From assembly GCA_022579005.1 (NCBI GenBank), contig MU401464.1, positions 318,805 to 382,804 of the forward strand: 64,000 nt of DNA, given 5' to 3'. A model generated the notes under the pieces. The model did not search any database. It had not been told where the DNA came from and was given only the letters and a program-made list of their open reading frames with translations. The stretch comes from Poronia punctata. Taxonomy: Eukaryota > Ascomycota > Sordariomycetes > Xylariales > Xylariaceae. Positions 1 to 11,996 of this stretch are shown one piece after another. The stretch's first letter is position 1. The number at the start of each line of letters is the position of its first letter. The position numbers and the translations under genes are program-made.

Positions 1-23
1 CCCCCCCCCACCCCCCCCCCCCC

Positions 24-56
<33 letters not shown>

Positions 57-90
57 CCTTCGTCGTTTTTTTTTTTTTTTTTTTTGTTTG
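1..90. repeat. Poly-C and poly-T homopolymer tract at window edge
   Basis: Positions 1-54 are almost pure C, with single A interruptions at 10 and 24. A run of about 20 T follows at roughly 66-85. No coding frame crosses it. It could be a genuine low-complexity tract or a contig edge or misassembly. It is not a telomere: there is no TTAGGG/CCCTAA unit. Confidence 0.8.
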
Positions 91-355
91 GGTGTCCGTC
101 ACTATTCTCCACGGTGGCCTCTTCCCCGGACAGGGGTCCCTGCCTCCTAGCCGGGCGCCGGGGAGGTGACTGCTAAATTATAATGTAACCATAACTTGCA
201 TTGCCCCAACGTCTGCGTCCAAGACTGCGCCACAGCGGACAGAGAAGCAGAACGCCTTAGCAAAAGGTTGGGCTGGAAAATGGTAGGTCGTATTGGAAAG
301 TAGTAAGAGCTCATCTTCAGCGCCGGCCAAAGCAAGCAGGCTTGGTATACAGAAC
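91..355. other. 3' flank of zinc-finger gene
   Basis: Non-coding stretch downstream of the minus-strand zinc-finger gene. I see no second gene or clear structural element. It probably holds that gene's 3' UTR. Confidence 0.5.
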
Positions 356-1506
356 TCAGCCATAGTACTGTCCTGCTTGTGAGTATGATTGCGAATACCC
401 TTGCGAGTAACCCTGGGGGTATCCTTGCTGGTATTCATTCGAGTATGTGTGTTGGTATCCATGCGTGTAAGGTCTGTCAACCTCTAGTGCATATCCTTGT
501 AGGTCTTGGGGCTCAATTGCTTGTTCAGCTTCTTGTATGATGTCTTGGGTTGTTATCTTTTTCTCTATCTCGCCCCTATATCGCTGTCTTTCGGGTTCGC
601 ACGCCACGTTGCAGCTAGGACATGTGTAGCCATTGGAATCACGGCTGACACGCTCAAGGCATCGTGAGCACCGCCACCACGGGAGATAAATCTTGCGAGT
701 TGCCCAAAACTTGCTGTTGTTCTTGGTGGAAGGTCGGCGCCACATGACATCCTCGGCATGGAACTCGCGGTAGTGTTCGCGCTGATGGTCATTCCGGCCA
801 AACGGATCATGTGCGCGCTGGCACTTCTTCCAGTCGCATGGGAACTTTTCCTTCTCCTCCATCGGCGTATGGACCTGGGCAATATGCCGGTCTCGGTCCG
901 CCTTGCGCTTGAACGACTTGTGGCAGCCCACCTCGATACAGACGTAGTGATTTGGATGTAAAGGCGCCCTTTGATGATGTTAGCCTCGGTGTCTTTACGG
1001 ATACGCGTACGGAACGTAGAGTAGTTTGGTATGGGCCACACTTACACCGAAGCGGACGAACAGTTCCCCTGAGCAGTTGCCTCCGGCGGCTGACAAGTGC
1101 TCCGAGTTTGAGCCGCCACATCTGGGGCGAAGTGGTGCGTCCAGCTGCTCTGAGAGCCATTGCTGCCATAAAAGTTTTCCGTGCTCGTGCTCGTGCCCGT
1201 TGCCGTGACATAATCACTGGCTGTCCCGGATGTGGTAGCCATATTGAAACCAGTAGGCGAAAAGGCTAGACGCTGGTCGGCTCCATCCGTCGGGAACCAA
1301 GTTTGGCCATTGGGACTATACTCTGAGGACGGCGTGTGAGCCTGGTCCGGATTACAGGCAGATATGGTGCTCTCTTGGGATGGTATGCGGCTCATGGCGA
1401 TCGAAGAGCCTGTACAAGGGCTGAGGGGGTATTCTGACGGGTCCTGCTGTCCATGGAAGGGATAACCATAGCCGTAGGGCTCACCAGACTGGTAGTATCG
1501 ATCCAT
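356..1506 (-). CDS. C2H2 zinc-finger protein, two exons
   Basis: Exons 1506-1046 and 968-356 give 357 residues. The intron 1045-969 has a GTAAGT donor and a CTAAC branch site just before its AAAG acceptor, and splicing restores one frame. The N-terminal half is Ser/Thr/Gly/Tyr-rich and looks disordered. Finger 1 has C164, C169, H182 and H187. Finger 2 has C198, C203, H219 and H224 in the DPF...H...REFH form familiar from fungal nuclear zinc-finger proteins. A further C-x2-C...C-x2-C pair follows (WRCSRC and CPSC) and may bind a third zinc. The C-terminus is a low-complexity Tyr/Gln/Gly tail with GYSQ-type repeats. It is likely a nuclear DNA-binding protein; its target is unknown. The start is the first ATG of the frame. 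Confidence 0.8.
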
Positions 1507-4500
1507 ATCGAGAGGTGAACCGTGAGTACGGAGTCAGAGTAGACAAGTGTTACCTCCAGCGGCCCTGTTGTGGTTCAGATTTTCGGGTCGGACGGACGGA
1601 CGGATAGACTGCCTGTCTGTATTCCGGGCGTGGGTTCGGATGAGATAGGTACACGTGCACAGAAACTTGTGGTATAGGGAATTGCAGTTGGAATTGTAGT
1701 TCCCTGCTCGATAAGGCCGATGGGTGACGGGTGCTTAGATCAAATCAAGAAGCAAACTCGATGACCTCTATTTGAAGGGAACGGGTCTTGGACGGTTGCG
1801 TTGCTAATCTGACGGGAGAGACGATGGGGCACGGTAATACAAGAATATGGAGGTTTATATGATGTTTGCCGACGGGGTTGGGCATGCTTATGAGATGATT
1901 CTGGTTTCTCATTACATGACATCGCCAGGTCAAAAAGGAGTGAACCTATCCATTCGCCGAGAGGCTCAAAGTAACTTCGGGTCATGTAGCCGTATATCGA
2001 GACGAGGCTCGTAGGTAGAATGGCAAAATCAGATTTGAGGCGAGCAGTTGGCGCTGTGGTGAATAAGTCTTCTCTTACTTCCATGTCACAGCATGAGATA
2101 CGTACCTCAAGACGGAAGAGGTTCCGGATTCCGCCCAGAGGTGAAGTGCAGAATTCTGACAAGGACGAGGACAGGGACAAGAAGTAAGCTTCTGCAGCAC
2201 CAACAGCCTAGGATGGTCTGATGGGAACTAACATTCATCGCCACGATAACAGACAGCGGGCGACTTTCTCTGACTGGCTAAAAAGCAAGCAAAGCCACAA
2301 CCTGAGGATACCATGACATCAACATACACATCGGTCTCTGCGCGAAAGCAGAAGCAGAGATATCACCGCGATTTCCACGGTCGAAGACAACGAGTGGCAT
2401 CGCGCTGACGCGAACTCTAGGTCCACTTACATGCACACTCACTTAAAGCGAGCATCATAATTGGCCTTGGGTGGATGGATGGGCAGGGCTTTAAGTGGTG
2501 TATGTTATGTTTTTTTGTTGTTCCCTATGCTTATGCTGGGCAATGGGCATAATGACTTGAAGTGTCAGACCTTGTGATAGCAAAGCAAACTGACCACCTT
2601 ACAAGATCAAGAAGACCAGGCTTGATAACGAATATGGGGTGGTTATTGGTTCAAACACATGTAGACAGCAAGGCGGACAATAGAGCTAGCAACTATTCGT
2701 TGATCTGGGACCATGGTCATGACTGTAGAGTGGCACTATCAGCTGGGCTGATAGTGCCAAAGCATCCGCCGTCTTTTTCTTTTCTTTTTTCTCGGCTGTG
2801 ACAGGAGCTGTTGTCATTAGCTTAACCTAGGGCGGAACAGAAGACGACGGAAGGGGAAGCCCATCTGAGGAGTGCCCAGACTCCGAAGTCGGATGGCGGA
2901 GGCCAGACATCCAGAATAATTGGAAGCCGGTGCCAGATTCTTTACAGAGCCGCCAAGGCAGGGGCAGGGGCAGGATTTTCCATACTTTGGCTAGGCCAGC
3001 AGCGCCTTACACATGTACGTACCAACCTACCTACATTTGGCCATGTATAATCAAGCAGGTACAACGCCACGATTAGTGTCTGTCGATGCAGATGCTTGGT
3101 ATATTCAATCTCGTCTTTATGCGGGGGTTTGCCGACGGCGAGACGATACAGGTATAAACAAAGTCACATACACACAAACATATGTAGGTGCAGACAATGC
3201 AAAGCATCATGATGTACAAGGTTGCCGGTAAGAGGTACCTACATAAGTACATTTAGGTACATACATACCCAGCGAGTGGGAAGGTGCCGCTGCACTTACT
3301 TGCCTCCAGCTTGAAACGTGTTTCCTTCAGATTGAAAGAACAACACGTGCGAAAGCTCAGCAGTCTGTAAGGTATGCAGGAGGGGGATGCCCGTCAACGT
3401 TGTTTCCCGTCACAGCACAGCCTCAACCAGTCACTGGACTCGCAAATATGAGCGGTGGGAAGAAGCAAGAGGTTGGGAGCCTCCGTTCTTAGCAAGGCAT
3501 TTCAAACGCGTGCAGATCAGGGTTGCCTTGCCAGCGAAACGTCGTTCTAATCCTGCGTCTCTGGTTGCCTCTTTTCCTTGATTACCACTTTGAGTTAGGA
3601 GTACGCAGATGTGGATGAGAATAGCCGACAAACGGACAAACTGCATTGTCTAGACCAGATATCAGTGGTTTTTTACCTCGGGTTTTATGGCATTAGGAAC
3701 GGCGAACGGCAAGTGGCAGTAGCCAGAAGTGGAAGAGGGAGGACCAGTACTCAGTTCATGTTGCACAAGATGGTCCGCGGCGCATCCGACCATCGTCCCT
3801 GCCTCGTGCAGGGGTGTTCGCACAGGTATCGCTTAAATGATCAAGATAGCAGATTCCTATCTAGAGTGAGTGTCTACGTAGCTTATGCTTAGTAAGTAGG
3901 TGAGAATTTACCAAAAAGCAATATGTAGGTACATTTATGTTTCTACCTGGTGGTATGAAGGGAGTTTCCTAGCGTGCAAGATGCGCTCGTTGCTAGGAAC
4001 ACTGGATCGCGGGGATGATGGAATGTCAGTGGACGTGGAAAATGACGCCTCGTAGCTACGAGTAGCAAGCGAAGCCCGCAAGGTTTGGGGAAATGAGGCT
4101 GCTTGTTCTGAGGCCTGACGGCGCGCCCCGGGGAGTGCACCCTGTCTCCCCGTCCAAGTATGTACACATTCATGCACTGTAAGTCATGTAGGGAATCGTT
4201 TTCTGCAGGTGGCCAAACAGGTCTTCTCTGTGGGCAGCTGAGGTTAGATAGTAGTTGTCAACCCCTTCTGAACCGAGTCTGGTTCGACGGGTCTAGAGCT
4301 GTGGACCATTGCTGTCTAGAAGCACAAAGAATAAGCAAACGATTCCATTCTTCTTCACCGAGAGACGGTTGATGAAACAAACTCAAACGTCTTCGCATCC
4401 TAAATGGGGATTGACGCATTGGTGCTGCAGGAAGGGACTGGAGGAAAGCGCAAAGATCCATGTCATTGCCCGCCTGACTAAAGCAAGTCATGTATGTATG

Positions 4501-7500
4501 TAAGTACATACATAAGGTACCTTGGTGTAAGCTCATCAGGGTGTGTTTCCAATTGTCGTCGATTCGGTCAACAAGTAGCTCGTTGCATGGATCATCATTG
4601 ATTCATTGCTACCCCAATCCAGGCTGTGTGAATGTTTTGGTGCACCGCCCAGCTGTTCGGGGAGGGGCGGAAGAGAGACACCATGCTGGCTCGAAAGAGT
4701 GGCCGATCCTCAATCCAGACGTGATCATTTCTGTTTGTTTGCGTTGGTGATGGGGTAGGTGTTGTTTCATGACGGGATAACGATTCAAATTGTCGACTTC
4801 CCTTCACCGCAATTTGCATCTTCCTGGAAGAGATCGTGACAGAGCTGCGGTTTGATAAAAGTGCACAAGTCAAAACCATGTTCTAGCCTGACTATCACAG
4901 CATCTTGGTTTTCATATATCTCTGTTAGGCCTCATTTTGTCTTTTTTCTTCTTTTTCTTTAGCATCGAGAGTATCAGGTAGCTTTGCATAACTATACGCA
5001 GGTTCAGAGCAACAATGGTAACAATGGTGCCACGTTTCCATCAGCGACAAGGGTAAGGCGCGGTCAACAACCTTCCGGAATTGTGGGGTGTGGGTTGCCA
5101 GTCTGGAAGGGGGCTAGTCCTGCACCAGCATCGTGGTTACCAACTTTCTTAAGCGTGCATATATCAACGACAATTAACTGACATACATGAAATCTACGGC
5201 ATGCATGATTTATCGTAGTATCTTCATAATATTTTCCTAACCGGACTCACCCCCATAAGAAGCTGTCAGCTACATCTCGGTCCCGTAGAGCGTTCGAAGG
5301 ATTGTTGCAGCTTGATCATGATGAGCTGTCCGTCAGCCTTCAAGTCGCCCTCATTCTCTAAATGTTCACTGCCCCAAGTTCCAAACCTGTAGCGTAGTAT
5401 TCTACTATTCTAACCTACGTCTTTCCTGTCCCTGCTTGGTCAATAGGTCGGCCCGCGGAGATTACTAGGTTAGGCAGACAGTACTTGATGTGATGGACAG
5501 GCGATTCTAGAGAAAGATAGAGCTTGCATTGATGAAGCTAAAGGAAAAAGAGTCAATGACCGGTCACAACATCGGACATTACCCCCCCTCCCCCCTCCCG
5601 CTTTCCCCAAGTCCCTCTCAACCAGAGATGTGTAGGAATTGCGATCTCTTGGCACAGCTGCAGGCTGTACGGTTGATCATGCGTGTACCCAGTCTGCCAG
5701 TCCACCACTGCACTCCACAGTGGCTCAACCATGAATTGGGTGATACGGATCGGACCTAACCTAGCGAGGTTGTCAAGGTTAGGACGACATCATTACTTGT
5801 GTAAAGCTGCATGTAAACATACAGATATCAAGAATGCAAGTTTATATATTGAACTATTGTAGGTCAACTTGCGGATGGGCGGGAGGAGAACCCGAAGGGC
5901 TTGCTAAACAACTCACTACTAATATAAGTAGGCGCTTCTCTTTTTACCGAGTATACTGCGATCAATGCAACGCCCCAGTATCGCTAGGCGACTTTAGGGA
6001 GAAATTGACAGGACAAGGTTGAGGTCATTAGGTACCTCTTCGTGTTTGATCCCATTGGCCACTCCATTGAACGATGACAAGGCGTACTGATAAAGACGAG
6101 GATCCGTTCCCACAGAACCTATTGAAGCCGGGAAACCCGTAAAGGTCATCGACCCCGGAGTGGGGGTTCAGGAATCGGCGGTGGGGAACCGGGAGTCGGG
6201 ACAGGCTCCGAGGTGGGGATGCATTCCGCCGTGACGAAGCAAGGGAGCGCGAAGAGAACAAGGGGCAATAAGAAACTATGGTGGCTAGTGGTAGGAGGTG
6301 GTTAAAGCATAGGTACTATAGTACACAATCCTGATGCCAGTTAATAGCTATTATATGAAAGAAAAAGAGGGCGATTTTATTTATGACTACCAGGTAACCT
6401 GGTTGAAAGATGAAACGAAGCCGAATCCCTTCGATTCTCATCCCTTGCTTACCCATAGTATTTGTCGGGGATGAACTGGAAAGATCGGAAGACGTGATAC
6501 CGCCGGCTGAATTCCAGTAGAAGTTACTCATGCATCTATCGCAATAGGTCGGAGTTGTCTCTATCCCTCCATCAAGGTGCGGCCGTCTCGTGACTATACC
6601 ATCAAACTTCGAAGTAGTTGACCGTAACCAGACGAGGGCCTAATGCCCTTGGACAGCGAACCATCTCCTGTCCGACTCCGGTGTCCGAATGGGGCCGGAT
6701 ATACGTGCTAGGTTAGATTATTTTGCCGAATAAAACACTTGTTGAGGAAAACGAAAGCCGCAGACTGGACACACCGCGCGCGCCCTTTAATCGAGGGAAG
6801 ATGCCTATATATTAAGACGGTGCCTAGTCCATACGGATATACGAGTATAGGCAAGTTTATAATACAGTTTTTCTTGTAACGCTCGCTTCGCCACAGGAAG
6901 CTTTCATTACAAGACCACTCCCTACTTGTACCGTACGTACGTGTACCTTATTGAACACATGTACTCGTATCCAAAATAGGTCGTCGCTGTTCTATATTTA
7001 GGTTGTAAGGCTGTTTGTCAGCTTTTGAACGAGACCATTTTCGGTAACGATGGAAGACGCGAATTTCAGTCTTCTCGCCCCCAGACCCTTTCTAGAACGA
7101 TACTATCCTACGTAGGTAGGTTAGACTAACACACATTAGGGATTGACGTAGAAAGGATTCGGGATGGGAGGCACAGGAGGTGAAATGACGTAGATGAATT
7201 ACCTCCTGCTACGTGTAATGAAGAGTGCAGTGCAGTACCTACCTACCTAATGCTAGGCAGACTGGTACGCCGTAACACATTATATTATCAATCAAATACT
7301 TGTACGTGCGCCTTGGCAAGCGGCCGAAATCCGAGAAGGAGGAGGGTTAAACGGATATCGATCTACAGGTCGGAAAACACCAGCCTCCAGGTGATCATGT
7401 TGATCCAACGGGCTTGAAGCGATTAATTTGATCGATCAGGCGATAAAAAAAGAAAACCATAAATAAACATACCAATCCTCTTTTTACTGGGACTTTGATC

Positions 7501-8176
7501 GACTTTTGTTACATGCTAGGTACTTTTACCGTCCGGATGTAGTATTAGAAGCAGTCAGCATTTATTTACAAGTATCGGAGTATGTAAAAGGCGAATTGAA
7601 ACCTCGTGATGGACACAACTACCTAACCAATCATTTACTTTTCCAACCCTTACCTAAGAAGGAAGGCGTGTTTCAAGTAGGCCATTTCGAGTAACGATCA
7701 TGTACATACTCGGCGTGGCATTGCTAGATAGACGTAGGTAAGTAGGTACAAGTAACTTCTAAACTAACTTCCCCGCGTTTAGAAAGCCGCGCCAACCTGT
7801 CTTGGTGCATACCGAAAAGGGTAATAGGACAATATCACATGTCGAAGATCGCGGGCTGAAGAAAGCAGGTAGGTACTAGGTTCCGGGGGTGGGAGATGTT
7901 TATATTAAGATGGGTTCAAAGATGTGGTATTTCTTTTATCCATGCAATTCGAAGTTGACATGTTGTCTTTTATAATTGTATGACGATTCTCTTACACTCC
8001 GTCCGTCCATAAATTATAATATCCGTGATTCTTACAAAATATTTAATACCTAACCCAGCTTGATATATATATACACGTGTATCAAGAGCAAGATCCATTC
8101 CACCTAACCTATCTACGTATTTTATACTACCACGGATTCAAAATAAGTCAAAATCTCCCATCGTCATCAACTCACC
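1507..8176. other. Long gene-poor stretch
   Basis: About 6.7 kb in which I can support no gene. Open frames are short, overlap on both strands and lack recognisable domains. The DNA holds a perfect hairpin at 2731-2759 and many TAGGTA/TACCTA and TACGAGTA-like words, for example near 3220-3270, 4495-4520, 6930-6970, 7225-7255 and 7735-7750. A C-rich tract lies at 5581-5600. The part next to 1507 presumably contains the zinc-finger promoter and 5' UTR. Confidence 0.55.
2731..2759. repeat. Perfect 13-bp inverted repeat (hairpin)
   Basis: Arms TGGCACTATCAGC (2731-2743) and GCTGATAGTGCCA (2747-2759) are exact reverse complements around a 3-base spacer. It lies in non-coding DNA. Its function is unknown; it could be a structured RNA stem, a protein-binding palindrome or a repeat terminus. 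Confidence 0.85.
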
Positions 8177-8831
8177 ATGTCGACTGCCTTTATGACCCAG
8201 ACCAAATGGCAAGACAATGCCGCCGCCTCGATCGAGTCCTTTGCCGCACACCAAGGCGCCGTTACACCAAGTAGTCAGAGCATGTTGAGATTAGTATCCT
8301 GTTACGACTCTGGTAGGTTATTATGGACATGCAACAATGGCAAAAAAAGAAAAAAAAAAAGGGACTTTAATAATAACATTTATATCTACAACAGTAACCT
8401 TTGATTTCTCCGACTGGACACCCGACCAACTAAACGAGAGCACCACCTCATTCTACTGGGGCTTACAAAACGGCTCCCTCGACATCAGCTGTTATAACCT
8501 CAGCCACGGAAATTTGACAAACGATGTACACGCCACATCTCTCTCGACTGATAGTGAAGATACTCGTACGTTTTATCTTTCCCTTTTCCCTTTTTATTTT
8601 ATTTTTAATAAATGTTTGTTAACATATGTAACGCGCTCAGAATCAAGCAAAGACATCGTCTGCATCCACGACTGGTGCGTTCATCAGGCAAGGGCCGAAC
8701 ACAGCTATGTCCCCGGTCAACGATATTTCCGCTTCGAAAAGGGTAGATATGTTAGTTCCTTGCCCTTTCCCGGTTTGAAGGTTATGCAGGGGGCTATCAA
8801 GGACTTTCTGAGCTCTGTTCAGAGTAGATGA
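8177..8831 (+). CDS. Small orphan protein, three exons
   Basis: Exons 8177-8312, 8395-8565 and 8641-8831 encode 165 residues. Introns are 82 and 75 bp with GTAGGT and GTACGT donors and CAG acceptors. All junctions keep frame, and the short last exon runs cleanly to a stop, which supports a real gene. I do not recognise the family. The protein has no evident signal peptide or membrane segment. Its C-terminal part has a CIHDWC patch (two Cys, one His) followed by a mixed basic/aromatic stretch. It stands alone in a gene-poor region beside an AT-rich repeat relic, so it may be lineage-specific. Confidence 0.6.
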
Positions 8832-9336
8832 AACGCGGCGCAAAATGAATACGAATAATATGTTTTGGGGGTGTTTTTTTTTTCTGTTTATGTATATGGT
8901 ATATCTAGGTTGGGGGTTTGGTTGTTTTTGGTACAGTGGGTCTTGAAAAGTAACAACCGGTTTTTTTTTACAGCTTTTCTACCTTAGAAAACCTTGCACT
9001 ACGCTACGTATACTAAAGTATAAAATATAAAGAAAATAGTTTTATATACTTTAAAGGCAACGCTATTAGTAGCATATTTTAATTTAATTTTCTATTTTGT
9101 TGTTATTATTTTATTAGCGTTTAAACTTATTTTTAATAATTTAATATATAGTTTTTAAAAAACTAAAAGAAAATATAAACATTTAAATATAAATTAATAA
9201 AAAATGATTTAATACTATTAAATAGTAAAGAAACAGTTTTATTTATTTAAGTTTTATAATAAAGGTTTTAATAGTTTTATATAAGGTTTTAAACTATTAG
9301 CTGTAACGGTCGCGGTGCGCGCCTGTTACATGACTT

Positions 9337-9358
9337 CAATTGACCAGGTGGTCAATTG
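9337..9358. repeat. 10-bp palindrome CAATTGACCA
   Basis: CAATTGACCA (9337-9346) and TGGTCAATTG (9349-9358) are exact reverse complements separated by GG. The palindrome lies in the GC-normal island between the two AT-rich blocks. Confidence 0.85.
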
Positions 9359-9415
9359 TACCTACAGGTGTAGGTAAGGTACGTACCTAGGTCATACATA
9401 CATATAAGCCACGAT

Positions 9416-9439
9416 TCTAAGTTATGTAGATAACTTAGA
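9416..9439. repeat. 10-bp inverted repeat TCTAAGTTAT
   Basis: TCTAAGTTAT (9416-9425) and ATAACTTAGA (9430-9439) pair exactly around GTAG. It is the second palindrome in the same short island, which suggests structured termini of a former element. Confidence 0.85.
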
Positions 9440-10168
9440 GTCTTGTACTCTTTTGGAGACTATGGTCAATTTGGGTGGCTTGTCAGGTTGATTGTTGCAT
9501 TAGCTAAATTTTTATAAAAATAGCGTTTATAAAAAACACGTAATTAATAAAAATAAAATTAAGGCGTTAATATATATAAAACCGCCTTTATAGCTAGTTT
9601 ATAAATTTACAAAGTTTTTATTTTTAGCATTTTTATTTAATATAATATAAAGCTTTAAAAATCAAAGTTTAAAAACTTTAATTTTGCTATACTTTAAAGC
9701 TTATAAGCTACTGCTATACTAAGTGTATAGGCTAGCCTTGTTAGTATATAAATGCTTTTAATATAAATTAGTTACAACTATTTTTTAGGAATTTTTTGAT
9801 TGTAAAGGGAAAGGGTTATTGATTTTTAAAATAGGTGAGTTTTGGTGTAAGTTGTTAGAACCGGTTGTTATTTTTCGGAGCGACTGTATGGTTAGGGTGG
9901 GGGTTTTTTTTTGGTCTTTTTTATAATGAATGATTAAAACTTTATGGATAATAGATAAAAAGGAACTCCCACAGTAATGACATGGTCATCTTTCGGGAAA
10001 ACGGCAAGCTTTTGAAACGTCAACATTGAGGGGGGGTTGACATGCGAGGCGGGGCACCCGCCGACCGTGTTTCATCCGGCCGAGCGGTCTTCTCAAATCT
10101 ACGTCAAGCCGAACCGCTTCTTATTTGTTTAAAGATTCATCTTCTTCAAGATACTAGAAAATCGGAAA

Positions 10169-10898
10169 ATGTCAAGATTCACGAACCCATCAACATTTCC
10201 CTCCTTCCACGAATTGCCACCATCAACAACTTCCTCCTCCTCCTCCTCCTCCCAAGAACAAAAATGGCATCTCCTCGCGCAAATCAAAGAAAACATGACA
10301 ATCACCCAGCCAACATTCATCGTAACAGATAGGACAGGCACAGACTTTGCCCTCTTATTTGATAACGTCGATGACAAGTTTAATCCAAAAGGTTTTCGAA
10401 AAGGTTATACAGTCGCCGTACCACGCGCTCGAAGAACGGATCGAGTCGAAGAGGGGAAGAGGAGTGTTGTGCGTGTTTCTGCGGTTGATGGTGTCAAGGT
10501 AAGTTAATATAAGTACCTACCTGGTCTTCATAGGTACATAAGTTAGGTAATTTCCGAGAGCTGGCTCATTAAAGGCTTTTGTTAGGTCATCCCCGGACAA
10601 TTGGATAGAGTCCTAGAGTTAGGGGTCGTTTTAGACGCATCATCGTCGGTGGACCAAAAGGAGAAGAAGTGTGCGGCTTGTGGGAAGATGGATGGGAAGT
10701 TGATGAATTGTACTGGGTGTGATTTCGTTGCCTATTGTGGCCAGGTAAGTACTTAGATTTTTTTTTCTTTTCTAGACTGTTTTGAAATATGCATGCTGAT
10801 ACTTGGAGGTTTAGGAGTGCCAGGCCAGGAGCTGGAGTGAAATGGATCATAAACATAATTGCAAGGTGTTGAAGGCTCTCCAAGCCATTTCGGTATAG
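10169..10898 (+). CDS. MYND zinc-finger protein, three exons
   Basis: Exons 10169-10498, 10586-10744 and 10815-10898 encode 190 residues. Both introns (87 and 70 bp) are phase 0 with GTAAGT donors and TTAG acceptors. The C-terminal MYND finger is complete: C139, C142, C152, C155, C161, C165 and a terminal His/Cys set (H175/H177, C179). It is split by the second intron between C161 and C165. The N-terminal part has a serine run (about 20-30) and a folded-looking segment of unknown type. MYND fingers bind proline-rich peptides, so a protein-protein adaptor role is likely. It converges on the dioxygenase gene 222 bp downstream. Confidence 0.82.
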
Positions 10899-11120
10899 GT
10901 ATATTTTCGTAAACATGTCTCCAAAATAGATGTCATAAAGTGTAGAATTGGTTCACGATTTTGACACCGGTAGAAACACATCATACTCGTGAGATAGCCC
11001 CGTACCTGACTGCTCACCCAACGCAGTCAGGTGAGGTCCTTGTGCACATGAAGAGAAACCGGCTTGTTGTAACTCTGTTATTCATTCCAGGTATTCGACA
11101 AGGACCCATCAAATGGAATA

Positions 11121-11996
11121 TCACTCCTTGTCGTCTACTATTCGTGTTCTATATAGGATGTCTGTTCTGACGGTGTACTTCGTACCGGCCTTGACATCAT
11201 CTCCCGAGTGGACTAAATCTTGGTGTTGGAAAATGAGAACCCGACCAGCTTTAGGATCAACATCCATCTTAACACTCTCGTCTCCCGACAGAAACGACGT
11301 CGCGCCTCCGACAAGATCCGCACTGGGACCGACGGCTTGCTGCGAGTCGTTGAGGTACAAGTGGACAGTCATGTATGTCCTGACCCTGAAGCCCTCGGGC
11401 GTTTCCTCGCCGTATTCGCCGTCACAATGCGGTCGGAAGAACTGGCCCGAAGTATATTTGAGGAACCGCATCCGCCGATTGACCCTGTAGAACTCGTGCT
11501 TTCGTTTCTGATTTCGGTTCCTTAGTAGGGTTGGTGGCAGTTCCAAGAGGTCCTTCCGAATCTGTGGCACCGTGACTAAGCGCGCCCAGAACCTGTCGAC
11601 GATCTCTTGATTGTCCCAGATGATGCGGTCGCTCTTGCGATAATCGGGAATCTCCTGCTCGTATCCGCTGCCTATGTTGACGAGTGCCGGTCTCCATGAA
11701 GACCCGTCTTCCTTGCCCTCGTCCATGACACTCGCTTCGGCGAGCTGGAGAAGCAGGGCACATTCGGACGGGCTGAGTACATTGTCAAGTACAACGGCAT
11801 AGCAGCCCTTGTACTCTGGGAGAACAGATTTCTCGAAATCGATGGCATTGTAAGTTATTGGTTGCGCATCGGCGGGGGCCGACTTGAGGAAATCGTCGGG
11901 AATGGCCACGTCATTTGACCTGTATATAACCTGGATAGGTGCTTTCTTTTCCGTCCTCCTTCGTTGGCCCAACATCTTGAAGAGACTCGTGGCCAT
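11121..11996 (-). CDS. Prolyl 4-hydroxylase-like Fe(II)/2-oxoglutarate dioxygenase
   Basis: Single exon, 291 residues. It shows the double-stranded beta-helix signature of the P4H alpha-subunit family: HxD at H190/D192 (PHCDGE), distal H263 (LVHSGD) and R277 (VRTDILY), the expected 2-oxoglutarate carboxylate ligand. The GGATSFLS segment is typical of these hydroxylases. The substrate is unknown; fungal members hydroxylate proline or other residues in proteins. I see no convincing signal peptide; the N-terminus is basic (RRRTEKK). The ATG at 11996 is the first in frame; the six codons upstream lack an ATG. It is divergent from BUD32 across 880 bp. Confidence 0.85.
   Translation of the reverse strand: MATSLFKMLGQRRRTEKKAPIQVIYRSNDVAIPDDFLKSAPADAQPITYNAIDFEKSVLPEYKGCYAVVLDNVLSPSECALLLQLAEASVMDEGKEDGSSWRPALVNIGSGYEQEIPDYRKSDRIIWDNQEIVDRFWARLVTVPQIRKDLLELPPTLLRNRNQKRKHEFYRVNRRMRFLKYTSGQFFRPHCDGEYGEETPEGFRVRTYMTVHLYLNDSQQAVGPSADLVGGATSFLSGDESVKMDVDPKAGRVLIFQHQDLVHSGDDVKAGTKYTVRTDILYRTRIVDDKE

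Larger units (their letters stand above)
8990..9800. mobile_element. AT-rich degenerate repeat, RIP-like relic
   Basis: Two very AT-rich blocks (about 9009-9295 and 9505-9795) full of TTTAAA, TATATA and TTAATA words flank a roughly 200-bp island of ordinary composition. No open frame survives. In ascomycetes such islands usually come from transposons mutated by repeat-induced point mutation, which leaves excess TpA. The central island starts near TGTAAC (9302) and holds GTTACA (9325), typical of LTR ends, but I found no matching target-site duplication. The element class is undetermined. Confidence 0.5.
8832..10168. other. Intergenic region with AT-rich relic
   Basis: Contains the AT-rich block and palindromes listed separately. 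The remaining DNA (about 8832-8985 and 9800-10168) shows T-runs and no supportable gene. The end is the 5' flank of the MYND gene. Confidence 0.5.

Noticed and set aside
1740..2180. 146-codon minus-strand open frame upstream of the zinc-finger gene
   Set aside because: No domain, shared with another overlapping frame, and starts in what should be the promoter/5' UTR. Composition is not coding-like.
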